From Phialocephala subalpina (Eukaryota > Ascomycota > Leotiomycetes > Helotiales > Mollisiaceae): a stretch of DNA of 64,000 nucleotides. Position 1 is the first letter of the stretch; every line of letters starts with the position of its first letter. Position numbers and translations under genes: made by a program. Positions 34,801-45,467 of the stretch are shown here, piece by piece. The stretch covers positions 434,786 to 498,785 of the forward strand of contig FJOG01000021.1 in assembly GCA_900073065.1 (NCBI GenBank), in the 5' to 3' direction. The notes beneath the pieces are model-generated. The model had not been told where the DNA came from and ran no database searches. It worked only from the letters and a program-made list of their open reading frames with translations.

Positions 34801-37800
34801 CAAACCCTTTCTTGAAAAGCAGAGGGGCCATCTCCGGTCTCGGTGCTAGCTGACCTACCTCCACACCGACAAGACAATAACCTTAACACTGTCTCGGGAG
34901 CTCTAATTGTTTTTCTTCAGCGTACGAAGATAAGGGCAAGATAATCAAGCAATACGACACGACAGCAAGATGGCGAGGTACAGATCTGGTTCATTTCATT
35001 TCGCTTCAATTTTGCCTTCTATCCACCAACTATCTCTGGCATCTACCGAGCCAGCCAGACAACAATCGAAGATTCGAATGGTCCAAGAAGCGAAGTGGAA
35101 AAGCAAACTCGGCGAGGAAGGAAAGATACAGCAATAGGCAAGAATGGGAGAATCACGCGATTATCTGCGGCGTAACCCCAGACCTTGCCTTCCACAGCAC
35201 CAAGCCTTCTCCACCTCGAATTGGACGGAGACGCTCTCCGTCCATGATGATCCCTCCAATACCCAAAGAGAAGAACGGCCAACCAACATCCAATTCAGAC
35301 TTATCCATCCAAGCCCAAGGGCGTTTTCGGACCTTGCTCCGATCTTCAAATCAGGAAGACGTGCATGGAGGTGATTAACACAAAGACGCAATCAACGGAA
35401 GGCTTGGGACTAGACTCTAGAATTCAACGCCAGCGCAGGTGAAAGCCCGATAGCGAAAACGACGGCACATCCGTCTGCGCCTACCAATCTGAAGGCTGAA
35501 ACGTCTTGTTCCTGTCAAGTCAAAAGTCGATTCCATGATGCATCAAAGGGGAGGTGCTTATTCGCCTCTCACAACTGATGACTTCTTCCACGATATGTTC
35601 GTGGAGGTGTGTTGATGAAAGATCAGGTGTTCGTCGGGCGAGGACTTGCATCAAGAGAGACGATGAACTGTTCCCGTTTCTACCCTCTACCAAACACCTG
35701 AGCAGGAAGCAAGGAGGTGAGGTGAGTTGGGCATTAGCACATGCATGAACATCATCGAGAAGCTTGCGTGCCGCACCGCCTTTCGTGCGTTTCCCATCTC
35801 TCTGGCAAAGGTGTGCCTGGAAATGTCTCAGATTGGAGCGTCGTCTTATTCGATTGGAGTTCGAGCCGTGTCTTTGGGATATTATACTCTGTTTCGGTTA
35901 TTTACTCAAAGCGTCCAAGTCTCTACTTGATGACGATCCGGTGTCGTGTCTCCAAGTGCTCGATTTGATGCTCATGTACGTGCGATGTGCTGTCAACAGC
36001 ATCAGCAAGGATCCGCTCTAGCACAGTCCAGGAGTTTAGCAAACATCAGCAAGGGTCCCGTTGACGGCTGTCGTTGCACAAGGCTGAAGTGAGTCGCTCC
36101 TATCATTCGGGGTTCTACCTAGTGAATGGGTACCCGCGGGTTCGTCGTTCCCTACTGAGGCACGGTTGGGGTCATGTGGATGAGAGGGAGGTGGGCCACT
36201 AAGTGGTAGGCAGCCCTTCGTTAGTTTAGCCCTTTGCCAAAGCATGCCAAACTCCTAGCTCCTGATAGCATCCTCCCCTCACTTGAACAAAGGCGGAGGT
36301 CGAAGTCCTAGTTCTTCTCCATAATCTCGAGCTCGATCTTAGCTGTCTTCAGCAATTCCCCGAAACCATCACTGCCTCAATCCTCTTCTTTCTCTCGCGA
36401 CTTAAGTTCCTCCGAGCGAGAGAAGAATGAAGAGAGGGGATTGGTGGGAGGAAAATACCCAGATCGCAGCTGAAATACTTCGGTACACACTACCGGCACT
36501 TAATGCGCCGTCATCATTAGGTTGTACAAGATCACTTAGACTGTCCTGTCAGGTCTGCGCTGTCTCCAACCAAGCCCTCTAGACTCGGCATTACTGTCCA
36601 TCACAGACGCTTAAGATCCCCGCACGCTTCATACCAGAAGGTCAAGGCTGGGGGGCTACTCATCAAACGTCCCCGGAGCTTTATTCTCTAGCCTCGGCAC
36701 TACTGCTAGTTACGAACGCTTAAGCTCCCTTTAAGGCTCCGAGCTCCCCGCAAGCTTCCCCTAGACTTCACGCTAAAATTTTAAGGCTGAGCTACGACTT
36801 CTGGTCGATGCCAAACTCGTCTATAAGGTAAAACAGGAGACGTCCAGGCTAAGTCGGCGGCGCCGATAGCTCAAAGGACTACTCTCTCATACTAAAGTGT
36901 GGCTGGCGAAGTATATATCAACCTCAATCCTCTGAACCATGGTGTCGGGACTCTTCCCCTCATCTCCTTACTTTGAAATACGAGATACGCTTCAAGATCT
37001 TGTTCCTGTCCATTAGATGGAAAGAAAGGTGACCTTTCCATTCACAGGGTGGCTACAGCGAAATAGAAGATTGAATTGGCCTAGAATGGAAAGGATAGTG
37101 AGGTGAGAAAAGGGGAAAGGATTAAGCGCGAGTGCGTATTGCGTATTCGTCCCAAAACGGAGGTGTCTCCGGACCTATATGAAGTTTTGCTCAGCTCCAC
37201 AACATCGGTGACTCCTACCAAATACGCGATACGGCGTTCATATGATCTTGAACTTGCATTGTCCTGGTCGGCGATCATAATAATAGTGAGTTCTCTGTCG
37301 CCGATACCTCGTCGCTACCAGAAAAGCTAGATGGAAGTCATGAGGAGAAGTGACTCGAATCAGAATCCACATCAAAATCCTTCTCGCTGCAAATCATGTT
37401 GTCTGCATAACGTTCGGTCCTTCTTTCCCCGAGCCAAGTTTCGAAGACAGGGGAGTTTGAGGTATTAACTTTCTCGTCAGATGTACTAGATACAGCCTCT
37501 TGTAAGATCAATCGGGTTTTTTGAAATGCATGATTTACGGTCACTCCGTCACCTTACCAGTCGTACCACGGACTAGAAGCCTCAGAATTAAGGGGCGGTG
37601 TTTACTTACCCTCATTTAGCACCAAATCACCGCAATTGCTAAGTATGCGCCCCCATTCTAAGAGGACCGAAGCTCTCACAGAATCCAATCGGACTTGCAC
37701 CGGCTCAATCAAGTTGTGTGCTGATTTGTGAGTGCCTTATATAGTTGCTGTGGAAATACCGAAAAAGTGGTCTATTTTACCACGAGATAAGTGGCACTTT

Positions 37801-39314
37801 TGAAAAGACTCTGGGTTGATGCACCCCCAAAAAACCCGATTGATCTTACAAGAGGCTGTACCTGAATGTGAATCCTGATGGTTACTTCTCGCCACGCTGC
37901 CACCTGTTCTTGCTATCTACCTGAATTTTCGTGTACTAAGTCATGCGGCTGTGACTTGCACGAAAGACAGACTGCCGGTAAATTATAATGGGACATGTGA
38001 GAGCGTACGGAGGAACTCTCCAATGAGAATTATCAAGGTAGTCTTGCAACACCTTCCTATCTGACTTTAGATCCTCAACGTCAATCCTCTTCGACATCTT
38101 CTCTCCCGAAGCCTTCTCAAGGCTTCCAAATTTCAAATCAGCCAAGAACACTCCAGACTTGCGAGCTTTGACGTCTTCTGCCAGATGACCATCCGCATGA
38201 GCAAGTTAACAGTTGAAGGCAGCATTGGGCATCATCGGGATCAAATCTGATCATTTCCCGGCTATACGGCACTCTTAGATCCCCCAGAACACCCTTTGGC
38301 ATCGTGAACTTCATCCCGCCTCACGATGCCTGATTTCTTCATCATTCTTGCTCGGCAATGATATTACCGATCTTTTTCCGTCTCACGAACTTTCGGGTCG
38401 AAGGAAGTTGATGAACAAGCAATCACTAACTCGCGATCCTTCCCGTCTCTTTCCACGTCAGCGTTATAATTCCATCCGCAACCTTTCGAAACCTTCTATA
38501 ACCGCTCTCATCGCCGAGTAGACGGAGAGGGAACTCCGGCTATCATCGCAATGAGCCTGATAGAAGGATTGGGGATTAGGGATTATCGCAATCTGTTGAA
38601 GAGCTCCTCATTGATTGCGTTCTTCTACTTGTTGTGGAGATGAGGGAGTGGAGATGAGTCCGAAGATCTGACCTGATCTGCTGGTACACAGGTACATGTG
38701 TACAAGTTACAACATCATGTGCCTGATTGATACAATGGTGGCAATGGTGATCACTAGCTGGTGATCATGATGTCAGGTCGTGTCATGAGCGGCAGCGGTG
38801 ATCTTGTTTCACTGTTAAGCCTAGCTGTAGGCCGTCATATACGTACGAGGAATTGAAGAGCTGCTAGAGCAAGTCATCGACGATGAATTCCGATTGAACA
38901 AATAGTGATGAACTGCTTTAACGACGGTCTACTTGCCAATATTTCCCACGAACCGACAGCCCAGAGCTTGAGTTGAGATCTTCACAAGCATCTTCGGATT
39001 GACTATGCTGGCAGATCCTGTACAAGCACAAAACTCAGGAGAACTGCATTTGCTGAACGTGAACTAGAAGCATTCTCAATAAAGATGTCGAATTGATCAA
39101 TGTAACCCAAGCCCCACTCTTGCAAACTCCAAACTCGCTCTTGATTGATGCTCAACTGATGATGACCTGGACTCTCCCTTCTCCGCTTGGAGGATATACT
39201 GAACGACCGCACGACACCCAACCGAAATAGACACATCACTTGAATGGCGGCAGCTCGATATGAGTCCCAGATTAAGAATCGGTGGGGTGCGATAAGAAAA
39301 CATCTTGATTGCGC
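28852..39314. other. 10.4-kb region with no recognisable gene
   Basis: No frame in this stretch exceeds about 125 codons, and none has family resemblance or splice-joined continuity on either strand. It lies upstream of the NDT80-type regulator and downstream of the LRR-like gene. It contains short GAGT runs near 29645-29660, pyrimidine-rich tracts near 34900 and a diverged direct repeat at 36.57-36.77 kb. It could be a long promoter or leader for the regulator, or decayed repeat DNA. Confidence 0.6.
36570..36780 (+). repeat. Diverged direct repeat pair
   Basis: Two related segments about 110 bases apart. The first, at about 36576-36622, has TCTAGACTCGGCATTACTG and later ACGCTTAAGATCCCCGC. 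The second, at about 36688-36760, has TCTAGCCTCGGCACTACTG and later ACGCTTAAGCTCCC. Perhaps remnants of an old repeated element. Confidence 0.4.
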
Positions 39315-41383
39315 CTAGTGCTCCCAAACACTCATCCTCTCAATCTGCCTCACAGCGTCATCCTCATCTGTTGCAGTCCCCATACCAAGAGCACCAGCAT
39401 CCCAGATAACCGGCCCAGCCCACTGGCTGGCGGCCAACCCAGTTCCACCAGTTCCAACGCCCATTTCCGTGCCATTCACCAGTCCACCTACGCCTTGCCT
39501 CTCAATTCTTTCCAGGCTGTCCAATGCACTCCTCTTCCTTCTGTCTGCTTCGCTATCTCCAGTCCAAAGATGCGAGTAGGCTTTCCACTCGTCTTTTTCG
39601 ACATCGATCCAGACTTTGCGTTTCGGTCGGTTGGAGGGCGGGTGCATCCACCAAGAGAGCATTTCTTGGGTAGCAAGTGCTTCTTTATGGGACTGGATGA
39701 GGTGGACTATGTCGGCGTAGGGAGAACTTAAATTCTGTTAGCTTCAAAAGGCTAGTACGCTGGACGGAGAAACATGAACACTTACCCTTCGCTAAGCATT
39801 AATCCACTATGCACTTTCAACGTCTTCAATTTGACCCATTGTGTACCCCAATCCACACCTCTGTCTCCCTCACTTCCATCCCCAGTCCATCTCAATGCTC
39901 TGACCCAGTCTGCACACCCGGTCAAATCGAGATATTCTAAGCCATATAACCTTGCGGCCAGCCTTCTCAGCACCTCTGCTGCTTCCCTGAAATCGTTGTC
40001 CGGGGAATGAGAATAGTAATTCGTTCCTCCGTACTGAATATCCTTCGCGAATCGGCTAGACATGACTGCTGTCTTCGCGTTCGGAGTCAGGGACGGAACA
40101 GGCCAGAAGGAGAGCGAGAGGTGTGTTAAGGTTGGTATGTGCTTTGCAAAAGCGAGTAGACGAGGCCACGAGATAGATGTGGACGGGTGGGAGAGCGAGA
40201 GGTGAGTGAGTGCCGGAAGCGGAGGAGAAAGAGATTGTGAGATGCTTTCTTCCCACGAAAGTTCTGTCGCGATGTCCGTTTGTGCTTCAGGCTTTTGGAC
40301 GAGCTCAATAAGCTGCTTGAATGACAGAGAATGTCCCATAGCGCCAGACACATCGAGGCGGAAAAAAGAGTCGTTATGCTCCCCGGGGTCGAAGGCTGGT
40401 GTTTCTCCGCTTTCCTGCTCGGGAAGCACAAGGAGATTCTTCAACCTGGTACATATTAGTCTCAAATGTCTGGGATCGCATCCAAATAGCAAAAACGATA
40501 ACGACTTCGGGATATGTTAAGACAGCAACCAACTTCAAGATGTCCTTCCCTCCGTAGAAAATTAAAATGCTAACCCTTCAAAACCCACACTTTCATCAGA
40601 TCCATGAACAGCAACAACACTCAGCAGCGCCATCCTCAACCCACTCGGCAAGTCTACCAAATTGTACTTCTCATACTCGTGTATGAATTCCCAATCTCTC
40701 GCGATGTTCCTCAAACACATATCTACCAACCTTCTCCCTTTGCCCTCTCCCGCCGGGAGACCGGGCAGGTGCTCTACATCAGTAGGATATACCCGCTGCT
40801 GTCCACGGCCTCTCAAACCCAGCGTACGTCTAGAGCTCTCAAGCCATGATTGAGGAGGAGCGGGACCAGCTGGTAGTCGTCGTCCGCTGGCGTCGTGACG
40901 TCTTATTTGTCTGCCGCGGGGTCTTGGAGCAGGCGTATCGGGTTGCGCGAGCAGGTGGCGGATCTGTGGAGGGAGAGTGGGAGTCGCAGTCGTAGTTGGG
41001 GAGAATATCGGTCCGGAAGAAAGTTGTGATTTTCGGAGGGAGGAGATCAGGTCATTCACTGAGGGTTGAACATCGTTGTCTGGAGGAGATGTTAGCTCAG
41101 CTTCAAAATCAATGTCGGTCCGCAATAATCGATATCCATTCTGCTCTGCAGATTCTCGCACGAGGATACGAAGCTGCTTTGGCGATGGAGAGTACGTAGA
41201 AGCCATAATGGCAGGAAGGATGGCTGCCTGAGCTTCAAACATTTCCAGTGGCGGCGGGGTATTTCTATGGCGAGGGCTCCACTTACGATGTGCAGAGCTC
41301 GAGGAGCTCGACGCAGAGCTGAGAGATGGATGGACTGTACTTTGAGGCTTAGAATATTGTGCTGTGAACCGTTTCTTTGGCAT
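39315..41383 (-). CDS. Conserved fungal hypothetical with leucine-rich-repeat-like segments
   Basis: At least three exons: 41383 to about 40562, about 40492-39786, and 39726-39315. The last junction is firm: GTAAGT donor, 59-nt intron, join SEG-SPYADIVHLIQSHKEALA. The join between exon 1 and exon 2 (about 40490-40600) I could not fix. Exon 1 starts at the first true ATG (MPKKRFTAQ; upstream frame opens on GTG). It contains RTLGLRGRGQQRVYPTDVEH, then LVDMCLRNIARDWEFIHEYE and YNLVDLPSGLRMALLS. Exon 2 has LPALTHLSLSHP, IPTLTHLSLSFWP and YGLEYLDLTGCADW, spaced like LRRs. Exon 3 has WIDVEKDEWKAYSHLW. Function unknown; F-box-like or scaffold roles are conjecture. Confidence 0.75.
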
Positions 41384-41986
41384 GGAGTGGATGTCGACAA
41401 GCTGTGGTTGTCGATGTTGTAGGAGGAAGAGATTGTGTAACACATCGAGGTCGTCAGTACAGTAAGGTTACCCTAGAGGCGCTAAAATTTAAGCTCATGA
41501 CGCCCCAAACCTCCGAGACAACGTCAATCCTCCACCATCTTCTTATTCTTTATTATTTCTATCATCATTCCACATCTCAATGCATCACGATACCCGAGCT
41601 AGACCAAAATATCAATGTTCATACCTTGTCCATTGTATTTCGTAGATAATTGTCTGAATACACTCGAGGGAGTCTGCTTATCAGTACTGTATGCAGAATG
41701 ACGAAAAACTTCAACAAGTCTGGGGTATCAAGTTATATTCTTTCATGGATTTCATCTCACTCGTCTCGCATACGACCGTATTTGGGGGCCAATCAATGAT
41801 TGTTTCTGGGAAAGTCCGATCGACAAGTCAAGTTCGGTCTGACTGTACAGGCTGAAGTGAGATTCGGTATGTATCAAACGGGAACCGGAGTGCATCGCCA
41901 CATTATCACCCCTCACTACTAGTATATCATATTACTAGAGTCTCCTCTCTTTTGGGGCTACCTCCTGGCTCTCTCGCCACATAAAA
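41384..41986. other. Intergenic, no gene seen
   Basis: 600 bases between divergent genes (LRR-like and P450). The only frame is a weak 90-codon one. Confidence 0.45.
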
Positions 41987-43747
41987 ATGACCTCGTTAAA
42001 TGCGTTTTTCGAAGTAGTCTATACCGCGCGGTATGAGCTCCTCATTGCAGTAGTCGCTGTCAATCTTTGGTACGGATGGCAGTCGTACAGAAAACTCGCA
42101 GCATTCGATGGCCCTTTCTTGGCCAAAATATCCAATCGTTGGTATAACAATGCATTTTCTTCGAAACGAGCGTATTTAGAATTCTACGAAGTCTCTCGGA
42201 AGTACGGTATGTCACATCTGTGTGCTCCTTGTGCCCCTTCTGGTTCTTGCCAACGATGTTTCTAGGAGATCTTGCCAGGATTGGCCCAAACCTCCTCATC
42301 ACCAGTGATCCTGAGGTTATGATCCGGATGAGTTCGGCGAGATCGAAATACACAAGGTCACCATGGTATGCTGGCCAGAAAGTGGATTTTGATCACGAAA
42401 ACATTTTTTCGACAACTGACGAGGACATACATAACAAGAAGCGATCACAGATGGCCATTGGGGTGAGCCATTGCATTCATATAACCGATCGACGACTAAG
42501 CGCAGACATTTAGTATTCAGGAAAGGACATCGATGGCCTAGAAGCCATGATCGACGGCCACCTTCTCGAACTCATGAACCTCATAGGAAAAAAATACCTT
42601 ACGATCGGTTCCGACCTCCGACCAATGGACTTTGCTCGCAAAGCTTCATTCTTCACCATGGATGTTCTCACCGAGATTGCATTTGGTACCAGCTGGGGCT
42701 GTTTGGTAGCAGACGAAGACGTGTCCGGCTGGTTCGAATCCATGGAGAAAACCATTCCAAATACAATCAAAGCAACAAAGATCCCTTGGTTATCTGCTCT
42801 CTTCAAGGTTCCTTTTCTCAGGAAACTCGTCATGCCATCTGGGAAAGAGAAGACGGGGCCAGGGAGGCTGATCGCCGTTTCCAGAGAGATTGTTCGAAAG
42901 AGGTTTGAAGAAGAAGATCCCGGGAGGCATCGGGACATGATGGGCTCCTTCATTCGACATGGTGTTTCCAGGGTGGAAGCTGTATCCGAAACACAACTAC
43001 AAATGTAAGCCAACCTCTTTCACAATGACACATTACTGAATATTTTCAGAGTTGCCGGCGTAGACACAACCGCAACCGTAATCCGAGCCACAACTCTCTT
43101 CATCATCACCAACCCCCTCGTCTACAGAGCTCTCCAAGCAGAAATTGATTCTGCCCACACCACCAGCCCTATTATCTCAGAAGATGAAGCCCGAAGGTTA
43201 CCATACCTCCAAGCCGTAATAAATGAAGGAGCTAGAATGTGGCCACCCGTTACGGGAAATATGGCTAAGAAAGCTCCTCCAGAAGGCGATACCATCAATG
43301 GCCGATTTGTTCCTGGTGGCACATGGATTGGAAAGTGTGATTGGGCTATTCAGAGGAGTACGAAGATCTACGGGGACGATGCCACGATCTTCAGGCCAGA
43401 GAGATGGCTTGAGGCGGAGGGTGAGACGTTGGAGAAGATGGAGAGGACTTTGGGATTGTTGTGGGGGCATGGGAAGTATTCGTGTTTGGGGAAGAACATT
43501 GCTTGGATGGAGTTGAATAAAATCTTTTTCGAGGCGAGTACACCGTTTTTAAAGCTCGCGCTATGACCACAAAATGGCCCCCACGCCCCTCAGGATACCT
43601 GGTCATGACTGACAACCTGCGCAGCTCTTCAAGAACTTTGATATCACGATCGCAGATCCAAGCAAGCCATGGAATAGCGACAACTACGGATTATGGCTCC
43701 AAAAAGAAATGTTCGTCAAAGTTACAGAACGCAAAAAGAGTCACTAG
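41987..43747 (+). CDS. Cytochrome P450 (pisatin demethylase-like group)
   Basis: ER-anchored haem monooxygenase; substrate unknown. Five exons: 41987-42206, 42266-42462, 42514-43004, 43050-43533 and 43625-43747, giving 504 aa. N-terminal anchor YELLIAVVAVNLWYGW. I-helix AGVDTTATVIRATT (residues 305-318), K-helix E362-G-A-R365 in VINEGARMWPP, FRPERWLE, and haem loop LLWGHGKYSCLGKNIAWME with Cys448; the usual first Phe of the loop is Trp. Exon 5 restores ELFKNFDITIADPSKPW, the normal P450 C-terminal strand. The last intron has a GC donor (GCGAGT). No other secondary-metabolite gene lies beside it, so a catabolic or detoxifying role is as likely as biosynthesis. Confidence 0.92.
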
Positions 43748-43949
43748 CTCCCGGTACCTAGTCCCCCGCCTTTCCAGCCTTTGCCCTCTCACATCAAAAC
43801 ATGGTACTTTGTGATTCGGAACCATATTATGTATCATTTGTAAACATTTTGCTCCATACTCTACCTTCGTTAGAACTTCCATTTCTTTACAGGAATTATT
43901 CGGGTGCAAAAGCCGGCGTTTGCTTTCACCCATTTTTGCAACGACGAAA

Positions 43950-44366
43950 ATGTCTTCCAACGCCTCCTCAAATTCGGCCAACTCCTCTGCCACAAATCCG
44001 AACCCGACCCCTCAAACTCAAACTGCGACCCGTGCTCCAGATCCGACACCTTCTACACCCTCAAACCAAGCCATCCCTTCCCGCATGGCGAGTTTACGTC
44101 TCGATACATCTGTACAAACAAGCCGCAGCTCATCAGTCGTCTTCTCACCCATCTCGCCGTCCGTCCCATGGCCACTACACGTTTCCGCGTTTCGGAAATT
44201 GTTTGGACTTCCCAGGACGTATAAATATCAAAGTTATTTGCATGAACTGGAAGATGGGAAATGGGCTGTTTTTGAGGATGGTGATGAGGTTGAAGCTGGG
44301 AACAATGGTAAAGTTGGTAATAAGCGCAGTGGGGAAGCGGAGGCGGGGAAGGACTCGGTAGATTGA
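43950..44366 (+). CDS. Small hypothetical protein, 138 aa
   Basis: ATG at 43950 follows a short spacer after the P450. The first 60 residues are Ser/Thr/Pro/Asn-rich; the second half has an ordered-looking segment (SVPWPLHVSAFRKLFGLP, then YLHELEDGKWAVFEDGDEVE). An in-frame ATG at 43920 is possible. No family recognised. Overlapping frames on both strands exist, so the call is moderate. Confidence 0.45.
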   Translation: MSSNASSNSANSSATNPNPTPQTQTATRAPDPTPSTPSNQAIPSRMASLRLDTSVQTSRSSSVVFSPISPSVPWPLHVSAFRKLFGLPRTYKYQSYLHELEDGKWAVFEDGDEVEAGNNGKVGNKRSGEAEAGKDSVD

Positions 44367-44692
44367 GAGTCGCAACACGGAGCACATTAAGAAGGATTCC
44401 TAAGTCAGCTCACCAGATCTCAGGGCTTTGGTCAAATAGTTGGACGGTTGTGGCTTCTCGGTAACTCTTGCTGCCTCATTGTGGAGTCTTGGAGGAGAAG
44501 CAGGAGGAAGAGGACCCGAGATCGATGCTTAAGGCCAGTGATGACCGAAGGTTGTCAATCATCCCGGCCCCGTCGGACAAGCCGAAGAGATACGTCGCCT
44601 CCGTCAATAATTTACGAAGGTTCAGTGAGACTTCAACTACAACATGGAACTCTGAGATATTTTCGCAAATAATTGCTTTTCGTGCCATCAGC

Positions 44693-45367
44693 CAAGTGGT
44701 TTAAGGTCAAGTGGTTTAAGGTCAAGTGGTTTAAGGTCAAGTGGTTTAAGGTCAAGTGGTTTAAGGTNNNNNNNNNNNNNNNNNNNNNNNNNNNNNNNNN
44801 NNNNNNNNNNNNNNNNNNNNNNNNNNNNNNNNNNNNNNNNNNNNNNNNNNNNNNNNNNNNNNNNNNNNNNNNNNNNNNNNNNNNNNNNNNNNNNNNNNNN
44901 NNNNNNNNNNNNNNNNNNNNNNNNNNNNNNNNNNNNNNNNNNNNNNNNNNNNNNNNNNNNNNNNNNNNNNNNNNNNNNNNNNNNNNNNNNNNNNNNNNNN
45001 NNNNNNNNNNNNNNNNNNNNNNNNNNNNNNNNNNNNNNNNNNNNNNNNNNNNNNNNNNNNNNNNNNNNNNNNNNNNNNNNNNNNNNNNNNNNNNNNNNNN
45101 NNNNNNNNNNNNNNNNNNNNNNNNNNNNNNNNNNNNNNNNNNNNNNNNNNNNNNNNNNNNNNNNNNNNNNNNNNNNNNNNNNNNNNNNNNNNNNNNNNNN
45201 NNNNNNNNNNNNNNNNNNNNNNNNNNNNNNNNNNNNNNNNNNNNNNNNNNNNNNNNNNNNNNNNNNNNNNNNNNNNNNNNNNNNNNNNNNNNNNNNNNNN
45301 NNNNNNNNNNNNNNNNNNNNNNNNNNNNNNNNNNNNNNNNNNNNNNNNNNNNCAAGTGGTTTGAGGT
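44693..45367. repeat. 15-bp minisatellite spanning an assembly gap
   Basis: Unit CAAGTGGTTTAAGGT, five perfect copies at 44693-44767, then unknown bases, then one variant copy (TTGAGG) at 45353-45367. The array length is therefore unknown. The unit is a multiple of three and is open in several frames on both strands (plus-strand KWFKV repeats). It lies just downstream of the decayed Cys-rich copy B. Confidence 0.92.
44768..45352. other. Assembly gap (585 N)
   Basis: Run of undetermined bases inside the minisatellite. Its size may be an estimate made by the assembler. Confidence 0.99.
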
Positions 45368-45467
45368 CAAGTGTCTGGGTATTGGCTGCATCCAACTCTC
45401 CTCATCTGAATCCTCCAATCCTCCCAATATCCCAGGCATCCAAGTGGATCCAACCTATTCATCTCTC

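Noticed and set aside
34971..34990. Possible start codon next to a GT (ATGGCGAGGTACAG) as first exon of a gene
   Set aside because: No downstream exon with coding character follows.
36860..36930. tRNA-like string (GATAGCTCAAAGGACTA) resembling an A box
   Set aside because: No matching B box (GGTTCGANNCC) or cloverleaf can be drawn downstream.
42735..42760. B-box-like GGTTCGAATCC
   Set aside because: It lies inside P450 exon 3 and has no A box or acceptor stem.
41987..44366. Secondary-metabolite gene cluster around the P450
   Set aside because: No synthase, transferase or transporter lies nearby; one P450 alone is not evidence of a cluster.
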